Below, piece after piece: positions 4,146 to 8,616 of a stretch of 8,616 bases of DNA; positions within the stretch are counted from its first letter, which is position 1, and every line of letters starts with the position of its first letter. This DNA comes from Candidatus Stygibacter frigidus (GTDB lineage Bacteria > Cloacimonadota > Cloacimonadia > Cloacimonadales > TCS61), in assembly GCA_030765325.1 (NCBI GenBank), contig JAVCCT010000165.1, forward strand, positions 1-8,616. Reading direction: 5' to 3'. The notes under the pieces are model-generated. The model saw only the letters and a program-made list of their open reading frames with translations, searched no databases and had not been told where the DNA came from. Position numbers and translations under genes: made by a program.

Positions 4146-7106
4146 TTATTGGATGATAATCTGGGGTCTGATAACTCCAGCGCGGATTTGGGTATGCCCA
4201 TCTATGAATATTTGTGAGCCGATATTTTTCTGGAAAAACTTACAATATTCTTCTGGAAGGGGGAAATTACCAAAACCTTGCGTAATTACGATAGGTAAGG
4301 GGATATTTTCATTTCCAGTAAGCGCTACTCCAATATCTTCACCAGTGAAAGCTGTGAGTTGACGATAATGGATGGAAGGGGCAATCACACCTTTATAACC
4401 TAAATCAGCAATTTTATTTAATCCTTCCAGATCAATCTGCTGATTGATCACCAGGATCGCATTTCCCACAGGTGCTTTTACCTGGCTGATATTTTCATAA
4501 TACTGCAATGTTCCCATCGCTTGAGAGCCAAAACCCACTATACCCTGGATATTGTATCCAGAATACTTGATATCCACTTCCCGGGCAGGCATGATATTGA
4601 TAACTTCACCGGTAATGCCGGCATAATGCCTGAGCGGCTTCTTATTATAATGGATGGTAATAGTTCCTTTTTTGATATCTATATCCGTAACAGAACCAGT
4701 TGCTGGAGCTAACATTGAATTATATTTAGCAGAATCTGGCTGTCTATCAACGGGGTCAGCCATTTTATCAGCACTCATTTTATCCGCCATCACAGCCTGA
4801 GTTTTATTTGCCCGATCAATCCTGCAGGCAGCCAGAAGATCTCCAGTATAGACAAAATCACCTTCACGAACTTTCAGATATCCCTTTAAGTGCTTGGGTT
4901 TGATACCTAAGCGATCAGAGATTTTAACTTTAACAGGTTTTTCAGAGTAATCTTGAACTTCGTGGAGGATAAGCGTACCGGACTCAAAGTTAATATTTTC
5001 AATCACTCCACGCACAGGGGAGACAAAATGATCAGCATAGCCATACATCTGCTCTTTAACGGAAAGTTTGGCGCGCTGCACGATCTTCTGACCAATCTTG
5101 ATAATATCACCCACCTTCACTAATAAACTTTCAACGAAGTTCTCCTTGGTCAATCCGGGCATTTTCCCTTCAAAAAGAGTGATAATATATAAGCGGGGAG
5201 GATCACTGAGATTTTCGGCCACTACGTGATCGGGATTTACCTGATCATTTAGCTTTACCAGAATATCACCCAGATAGGGCAGCTTCACTTTTCTAATGAA
5301 TTCACCTTGATGAATTGGACTTATAATTTTCTGGAGAGGGAAAACCTCACTAAGCTGAGCATGAGTTTTTGAAAATTCGTACTGACTGGTGATAATCTCA
5401 ATATCATTTTCACCTTCCGAGAAGGTAGTATCAATATATATCGGTAAAGCAGAATCAAGGGTAAATTCGCTCTCATCATCATTTAGAATATAGCCTTTAC
5501 TCAAGGAAATTGTCATATGGCGTTTAGCCTCAGCTACAGGGATAAAATACCTCTTCCCGGAAATCACTTCCAGCTGCTGATCTGCATAGCTGATAGTCAT
5601 CACATGTTTATCTTTTTTCCATTTATAAGTCTGAGGTCTGATGTGCCAGCCTAATTTCTGCAGGCAACTATCAAAAAGGAGTCTGGCAGCAGCATCCTGA
5701 TCTATTTGGGCAAGTTTACCCAGATGCGGCGTGATGAATTCCCGATCGCGATAGATCAAGGTGAGTCCCTGAGTTTGCAAACCATCACTGATAAGCATTA
5801 GAGCCTGGTTCTCATTTTGAGTATGCGAGATCACACCTCCGGCACCTATGGCAAATTTATAATCGTGCAGAAAGAATTTCTCCTTTTTCTGTTCATCCAC
5901 GAAGTAAAATTTAGACACCATATTCTCAATTTCTTTATGATTAGTCAGGCGATCAAGGTAGCCAATTCTGGCAGTATTGAAGTTCATTTCCAGATGCTGC
6001 TCTCTTGCCAGATAGAGTGCTGCGCGAGCCAAAATATGCTCAATATAGAGCATACTGGTATCCTGGGGATTACAGGTAGGATAGAGCATCTTATCTGCAA
6101 TATAATCAGCGATAAAATCAAGATCAGTATCTGAGCCAAAATACTCGGTAATAAATGACAAACCAGCATCTTTAAGCACGTTTGCTATGCTGTAGCTCAT
6201 GCCATAATTAGCAGAGACGGTGCGATAGAATTTCCCTTTTAGGTTAGAAAACACATCTGTGGTAGCACCACCAATATCAACCATGATCACATCACCATCC
6301 AGATTCTTGTGCAGCAGTTCAATGGCATTCAATACAGCTTTGGGCGTGGGAATAATATCATCATCAACCTTTTCCACTACTTTGGCATATCCTGGAGCTT
6401 GTTCCATTACGTAGTTCATAAATAAATTATGAATCAGATCACGAGCGGGACCATGGTTCTCAGTTTTCAGATCGGGTCTCACGTTATCAACTAAATGCAG
6501 GGTAAAGCGTTTTGCCAGAATACCGCTTATCAGTTTTCTGGCTTCTATATTACCAGCAAAGATCAATGGAATGGGGTCATCAGTAAATTTTGCCTGGGGA
6601 TTTGCAAACTGGATAATTTCTGCCAGGCGAAGCACTGGAGCTATTGCTCCACCATCTGTTCCACCCGTCATCAGAATAATATCAGGATGCAGAATAGCCA
6701 TAGCCTTCATCTGCTGAACAGCTGAACGCTTATCATTAACCGCAAATGTGTCCAGGATCACTGCTCCTGCGCCGAATGCACACCGTTTGGCACTGGCAGC
6801 ACTATCAAAAGTAGTGAGACCAATCACCAGAATCTGCAAACCACCACCAGCGCTGCTGGTGCAGAGATAGGTGATGCCGGGGACCAGGAAATCATTTTCA
6901 TTTTCTGCCAGCAAGGTCATGCCAGTATTTTTCTCCAGTAATTTGATTGCATTTACAATGCCAATATTCACATCTTCCTGGGGCTTTTCTACGCTTGTGG
7001 GAGAGTGAACTAATCCCAGTTCAGAGTATATGCCGTTTTCTTTCTTCAAAAGAAGTGCTTTAGTGGTAGTGCTGCCCACATCAGTAATTATAATCAAATT
7101 ATCCAT
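4146..7106 (-). CDS. MutL/GlmL-like ASKHA ATPase with a long C-terminal extension
   Basis: The 986-residue protein starts at the ATG at 7106, which has GGAGG 5 bases upstream; an upstream in-frame ATG at 7151 has no comparable site. Residues 1 to about 460 match the MutL/GlmL family: phosphate-1 loop DVGSTTTKALLL (9-20), TSSAGGGLQ (83-91), TGGTDGG (147-153), phosphate-2 loop DIGGATTDV (277-285) and GAGGVIS (421-427). These are the nucleotide-binding motifs of the actin/Hsp70/hexokinase (ASKHA) fold. GlmL/MutL proteins occur with coenzyme-B12 aminomutases (glutamate mutase, ornithine or lysine aminomutases) and are thought to be ATP-dependent repair or activating factors. The usual family length is about 450-600. 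The extra 500 residues hold two runs of the form KVGD..K.GQ...SP..G.V.. (about 657-713 and 741-820). They suggest duplicated barrel-sandwich (lipoyl-like) folds. A C-terminal domain with GFGSQAMG and TQGFGNFPL (from about 830) is not recognised. The protein is probably cytoplasmic. No mutase genes are adjacent. Confidence 0.85.
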   Translation of the reverse strand: MDNLIIITDVGSTTTKALLLKKENGIYSELGLVHSPTSVEKPQEDVNIGIVNAIKLLEKNTGMTLLAENENDFLVPGITYLCTSSAGGGLQILVIGLTTFDSAASAKRCAFGAGAVILDTFAVNDKRSAVQQMKAMAILHPDIILMTGGTDGGAIAPVLRLAEIIQFANPQAKFTDDPIPLIFAGNIEARKLISGILAKRFTLHLVDNVRPDLKTENHGPARDLIHNLFMNYVMEQAPGYAKVVEKVDDDIIPTPKAVLNAIELLHKNLDGDVIMVDIGGATTDVFSNLKGKFYRTVSANYGMSYSIANVLKDAGLSFITEYFGSDTDLDFIADYIADKMLYPTCNPQDTSMLYIEHILARAALYLAREQHLEMNFNTARIGYLDRLTNHKEIENMVSKFYFVDEQKKEKFFLHDYKFAIGAGGVISHTQNENQALMLISDGLQTQGLTLIYRDREFITPHLGKLAQIDQDAAARLLFDSCLQKLGWHIRPQTYKWKKDKHVMTISYADQQLEVISGKRYFIPVAEAKRHMTISLSKGYILNDDESEFTLDSALPIYIDTTFSEGENDIEIITSQYEFSKTHAQLSEVFPLQKIISPIHQGEFIRKVKLPYLGDILVKLNDQVNPDHVVAENLSDPPRLYIITLFEGKMPGLTKENFVESLLVKVGDIIKIGQKIVQRAKLSVKEQMYGYADHFVSPVRGVIENINFESGTLILHEVQDYSEKPVKVKISDRLGIKPKHLKGYLKVREGDFVYTGDLLAACRIDRANKTQAVMADKMSADKMADPVDRQPDSAKYNSMLAPATGSVTDIDIKKGTITIHYNKKPLRHYAGITGEVINIMPAREVDIKYSGYNIQGIVGFGSQAMGTLQYYENISQVKAPVGNAILVINQQIDLEGLNKIADLGYKGVIAPSIHYRQLTAFTGEDIGVALTGNENIPLPIVITQGFGNFPLPEEYCKFFQKNIGSQIFIDGHTQIRAGVIRPQIIIQ

Positions 7107-7116
7107 AATTTCCTCC
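7107..7116 (-). promoter_or_regulatory. Ribosome binding site that sets the MutL-like start
   Basis: On the minus strand GGAGG lies 5 bases before the ATG at 7106, and the N-terminal motif MDNLIIITDVGST begins at that ATG as in other ASKHA proteins. This makes the 15-codon upstream extension unlikely. Confidence 0.8.
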
Positions 7117-7177
7117 GTCAAAAATCTATCTTGCAATTTCCAATAATACAAATATCAGTCAATTAATTATTTTTTTC

Positions 7178-7205
7178 TTGCATTAAATCACGTGATGTGT
7201 AAAAT
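7178..7205 (+). promoter_or_regulatory. Candidate promoter for the membrane PAS sensor
   Basis: TTGCAT (7178-7183) and TAAAAT (7200-7205) are separated by 16 bases, close to a sigma-70 pattern. A perfect 10-base palindrome, ATCACGTGAT (7187-7196), lies in the spacer and could be an operator. The site is in the 115-base region between two divergent genes. The call rests on short matches in AT-rich DNA. Confidence 0.35.
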
Positions 7206-7211
7206 AATATT

Positions 7212-7216
7212 GGAGG
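7212..7216 (+). promoter_or_regulatory. Ribosome binding site of the membrane PAS sensor
   Basis: GGAGG is 5 bases before the ATG at 7222 and the first residues form a membrane segment, which supports this start. Confidence 0.8.
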
Positions 7217-7221
7217 CTTAC

Positions 7222-8616
7222 ATGAAATTCTGGTTAGCTTTATTTATAGTACTATTATTAGTACTTGATGTGATGTGGATGCTGGATGGTTTCCTTAATG
7301 TGCAGTACAGCAATATACTTAATAGTGATTCATATACAAATCATTCTACTTCATTTGCCTATAAAGTATTTGCTGATAAACCCCTTATCAGCTTATATTA
7401 TCGGATAGTGATCTCTCTATTGATTTTGATCAGTATGATACTGGTAATTTTGTTCCTTAACAAGATGTCTCATTACAAATACCTCCTTAATGCCAGTGAC
7501 CTCAAATACCGCTCATTATTTATGGAAATGAAATCCGGCTTTGCTCTGCGAAAGATTATCCGCGATAAAGATGGCAATATCGAAGACATCAGGTTTTTAG
7601 AAGTAAATCCTGCATTTCGACAGCAAACCGGTATTGAAGAAATAGATATTTCAGGAAAAACGGTCAGAGAAGTATTTTCGGAAGTTTCTGAAAGCCTGAT
7701 AAATGATTACGATAAAATAGCGCGTCATGGTGGCTCATTTACCAAAATTCATGAATCAAAGGAATTGAATAGAACCTTGAGGATCACCGCTTATCAACAT
7801 GAAGAAGATGTGTTTGCCACTTTAGTAGAAGATATCACTAACGAAAAAAAGATAGAAGATGAACTGGTGGAATCTAATCAGTTAAAATCTATCTTATTAG
7901 AGACTATCAATGAAGGAGTCTATTTCATTGATGAAGATCATAAGGTTTTGTGGGCTAATCAAAGAGTAGTAGATCTAATGAATTCAGATTATGAAAAGGT
8001 AGTAGGTAATAAGTGCTTTGATGCCTGGTATGCAAAAGAAAAAGCCTGCGAAAAATGTCCGGTAGATGTCACACAGAATACTCATGAACCAGCCAGGATG
8101 GAATTTATAAGTGAAGCAGGTAAATATCTGGAAATCTATTCCAATCCAGTATATAATTCTCAAGGAAAAATAAAGGGCATGGTGATCACAGTAGATGATC
8201 TCACGGACTGGAAGTCCGCTTTAGATAAATTAGAAAAGAAGCAGGAACACTTGAACCTTGCACTGGAAGTGGGCAAAATGTCCAGTTGGGAGTGGAATGC
8301 CAATGATAATAAAGTTATTCTGGAAAGAACTATTTTCGGCAAGGGAATGGCTGACCATAAATGGTCTCCCAATAAACTTGCCAGTTTTTTATATGAATCA
8401 GAACGTCATGAATTTATCGAGCAGTTGACAGCTATTTTAGCAGGTAAACTCAATGAAATGTCAGTGGAAGCAAGAATTCAAAATACTAATGGTGAATGGG
8501 AGTGGTATAATATTCTGGGCAGGATAAGGGAAGTGGATGAGGCTGGCAAACCACTTAAAATGATCGGGATTGTCTATAATATTGATAGTTTGAAAACCAT
8601 TGCCCTGGAATTGGAA
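7222..8616 (+). CDS. Membrane-anchored multi-PAS sensor protein (3' end outside window)
   Basis: The frame is open from the ATG at 7222 to the window end (465 codons, no stop). Residues 4-20 form a hydrophobic helix and residues about 55-80 a second one, so a short loop of about 35 residues probably faces outside and the rest is cytoplasmic. Three PAS domains follow. PAS1 (about 93-207) starts LKYRSLFMEMKSGFALRKI and ends LVEDITNEKK. PAS2 (about 222-328) has TINEGVYFIDEDHKVLWAN. PAS3 (about 341-455) has LALEVGKMSSWEWNANDNK and ends IGIVYNIDSLK. PAS2 contains cysteines C265, C276 and C279 in the form C(10)C(2)CP. Such proteins usually continue into a histidine kinase, GGDEF or further PAS modules; the output part is beyond the window. 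It is divergent from the MutL-like gene and shares its 115-base upstream region. The ligand sensed is unknown. Confidence 0.88.
   Translation, partial: MKFWLALFIVLLLVLDVMWMLDGFLNVQYSNILNSDSYTNHSTSFAYKVFADKPLISLYYRIVISLLILISMILVILFLNKMSHYKYLLNASDLKYRSLFMEMKSGFALRKIIRDKDGNIEDIRFLEVNPAFRQQTGIEEIDISGKTVREVFSEVSESLINDYDKIARHGGSFTKIHESKELNRTLRITAYQHEEDVFATLVEDITNEKKIEDELVESNQLKSILLETINEGVYFIDEDHKVLWANQRVVDLMNSDYEKVVGNKCFDAWYAKEKACEKCPVDVTQNTHEPARMEFISEAGKYLEIYSNPVYNSQGKIKGMVITVDDLTDWKSALDKLEKKQEHLNLALEVGKMSSWEWNANDNKVILERTIFGKGMADHKWSPNKLASFLYESERHEFIEQLTAILAGKLNEMSVEARIQNTNGEWEWYNILGRIREVDEAGKPLKMIGIVYNIDSLKTIALELE

Noticed and set aside
5817..6134. Plus-strand open frame of 105 codons inside the MutL-like gene
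   Set aside because: It lies antisense within a well-supported coding region and has no recognisable domain or convincing start signal.
7107..7151. Longer start for the MutL-like protein at 7151
   Set aside because: It has no good ribosome binding site, its extra residues do not fit the family, and GGAGG lies just before the ATG at 7106.

Overview
The window is AT-rich (roughly 40% GC by eye) with strong GGAGG-type ribosome binding sites. It holds six protein genes, two of them cut by the window edges, and one non-coding block of about 800 bases filled with repeats. The organism is probably an anaerobic, uncultivated-type bacterium. A very long MutL/GlmL-type protein, PAS-rich sensors and the base composition fit a Cloacimonadota-like lineage, but this is an impression and cannot be proved from the window.

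Left part (1-1948, plus strand): a tightly spaced run of three genes. These are the C-terminal half of an ABC-F ATPase, an HD-domain protein (probable metal-dependent phosphohydrolase) and a small HAD-family phosphatase of the HisB-N/GmhB type. Gaps of 15 and 9 bases suggest one transcript. The HAD gene ends in a 4-base convergent overlap with the next gene.

Middle (1945-4145): a soluble protein of three PAS domains on the minus strand with no kinase or other output domain. Upstream of it lies the non-coding block. It contains two tandem copies of a 258-base unit (14 substitutions, no gaps). Each copy has short inverted ends and a long internal hairpin built from four versions of one 14-15 base module. 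A further diverged palindromic region (about 3981-4125) has a similar layout and could fold in two mutually exclusive ways.

Right part (4146-8616): a 986-residue MutL/GlmL-like protein on the minus strand. It has an N-terminal ASKHA-type ATPase and a long C-terminal extension that seems to contain duplicated barrel-sandwich (lipoyl-like) folds. Divergent from it, across a 115-base promoter region, is a membrane-anchored multi-PAS sensor that runs off the right edge. Its second PAS domain carries a three-cysteine motif.

The genes do not form one obvious pathway. The two PAS proteins point to signal sensing, and the MutL-like protein points to maintenance of B12-dependent aminomutases whose genes are not in the window. 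The most unusual item is the repeat block between the MutL-like gene and the PAS gene.
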